This document shows positions 63,361 to 64,000 of a stretch of 64,000 nt of DNA, in pieces. Numbering within the stretch: position 1 is the first letter of the stretch; every line of letters begins with the position of its first letter. Under the pieces are notes generated by a model that saw nothing but the letters and a program-made list of their open reading frames with translations, did not search any database and had not been told where the DNA came from. Origin of the DNA: Ignavibacteria bacterium (GTDB taxonomy: Bacteria > Bacteroidota > Ignavibacteria > Tepidaquicellales > OLB5); NCBI GenBank assembly GCA_017303675.1, contig JAFLBX010000001.1, positions 507,970-571,969 of the forward strand. Direction: 5' to 3'. The position numbers were made by a program, and so were the translations under genes.

Positions 63361-64000
63361 TCATAATGTAGATTTAAACTCAACCTCTACGCCAAAAACT
63401 TCTTCAAACAATTTCTGTTTGCTTTCTGCACCCCATATTTCAAGCTCAATATTTTCAGCGTTACCGGTAATGCTGAATGTTACCCTGCCTTCACTGTGAG
63501 ATATATCAATATTACTTATAGATGATGTATGGCTTCTGTCCAGTCCGTCTGCAATACGCAATATTGCTGCAAGCTTCCTTATCACAAGCTGCTCATCAGC
63601 CGTAAGCTTGGCAAAATCCGGGTGCTTAAGTTTAGGATGGCTCTTGCGGTGGTATCTTGCAACATTAGCTACAATTTCCTTCTCGTTCTCAGTAAAGCCA
63701 AGCATTTCCGCATTCCTGATAATGTAATATGAATGCCTGTGATGCTGGGAGTGTGATACAAACCCGCCCACTTCATGCAGAATAGTCGCAGCTTCAAGGT
63801 ATTCACGCTCCGCGGGTCCAAGCTTATGCAGCCTTTTTGTGAGGTCAAACATCTTAAGGGCAAGCCCCGTAACATGGGCGGAATGTTCTTTCTCTATCCT
63901 GAAATTTTCTGCAAGATGCATAACACTGTTATACCTGATGTTGCTAAGGTGATCTTTATCCTTCAGCAAAAATTCTTTTTCAATGGTATCAAGCACTATT
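63361..64000 (-). CDS. Ppx/GppA-type phosphatase, C-terminal HD-like part, cut by window edge
   Basis: The minus strand is open from the window edge to the stop at 63361. The 213 residues seen fit the C-terminal domain of exopolyphosphatase/guanosine pentaphosphate phosphatase. It has an HD-like helical domain with EHSAHVTGLALKMFDL, YLEAATILHEVGGFVSHSQHHRHSYYII, EIVANVARYHRKSHPK and KLAAILRIADGLDRSHTSSI. The edge residues IVLDTIEKEF fit the end of the (R)EG(I)(L) segment that joins the ASKHA domain to this part, so the protein very likely continues outside the window. Function: hydrolysis of polyphosphate or pppGpp by the full enzyme. Confidence 0.88.
   Translation of the reverse strand, partial: IVLDTIEKEFLLKDKDHLSNIRYNSVMHLAENFRIEKEHSAHVTGLALKMFDLTKRLHKLGPAEREYLEAATILHEVGGFVSHSQHHRHSYYIIRNAEMLGFTENEKEIVANVARYHRKSHPKLKHPDFAKLTADEQLVIRKLAAILRIADGLDRSHTSSISNIDISHSEGRVTFSITGNAENIELEIWGAESKQKLFEEVFGVEVEFKSTL

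Overview
The window is a bacterial chromosome segment, AT-rich and densely coding, with no rRNA, tRNA, CRISPR array, transposase or phage gene seen. It probably comes from Ignavibacteria (Ignavibacteriota, in the wider Bacteroidota/Chlorobi group). The reasons are four secreted proteins with C-terminal type A sorting tails of the YPNPFNP...TKI kind (type IX secretion), an alternative complex III plus caa3-type oxidase cluster like that of Rhodothermus, and occasional TAnnTTTG-like promoter elements. Unlike typical Bacteroidota, several genes have strong AGGAGG-type ribosome binding sites, and TTG starts are frequent. The taxonomic call is an inference.

Layout. 1-9.9 kb is housekeeping and envelope: a DUF4239 membrane protein cut by the edge, uvrA, a heptosyltransferase-like GT9 enzyme, an LpxL-type acyltransferase, then an aldo/keto reductase - PfkB kinase - RmlD-like reductase - serS run whose first three genes touch or overlap. 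10-14.6 kb has a T9SS-exported arylsulfotransferase-like protein, an HtrA-like membrane protease, a DUF423 protein and an ECF sigma factor paired with a membrane protein. 14.7-30.8 kb, all on the minus strand, is one respiratory block, in transcription order: ActA, a small Tat-signal protein, ActB, ActC, an ActD-ActE fusion, ActF, an extra cytochrome c, Sco, CoxA, CoxC, CoxD, CoxB, CtaB, and a membrane protein with a C-terminal cytochrome c. It should carry electrons from menaquinol through alternative complex III to an A2-type haem-copper oxidase.

31-43.5 kb and 54.4-59.8 kb are accessory. Here four ~490-residue helical proteins, three clearly homologous and one more distant, sit among secreted propeller (BNR/YCF48/sortilin-like) proteins. 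Three of the four are divergent from a gene for a T9SS-tailed propeller. At the third such locus a previously hidden 55-residue ribbon-helix-helix-like gene lies in the same intergenic region as a palindromic operator-like site. This arrangement is the best candidate here for an undescribed system. The same regions hold a cupin/SnoaL-like cluster, an orphan protein with a hydrophobic hairpin (34.2 kb), and a secreted protein with Cys and Gln motifs resembling thioester domains (52.9 kb).

43.7-50.1 kb is a stress-like group: methyltransferase, DUF389 protein, tandem universal stress protein, baeRF-like protein and a GNAT-nitrilase fusion. 59.9-64 kb has truA, a GlxA-like AraC regulator, a DinB-fold protein, a FecR-domain protein and the C-terminal part of a Ppx/GppA-type phosphatase cut by the right edge.

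Non-coding structure is rich: intrinsic terminators, REP-like double hairpins, a ~154-nt nested palindrome at 52.5 kb, and purine-rich degenerate short tandem repeats just 3' of stop codons, mainly in the respiratory block.
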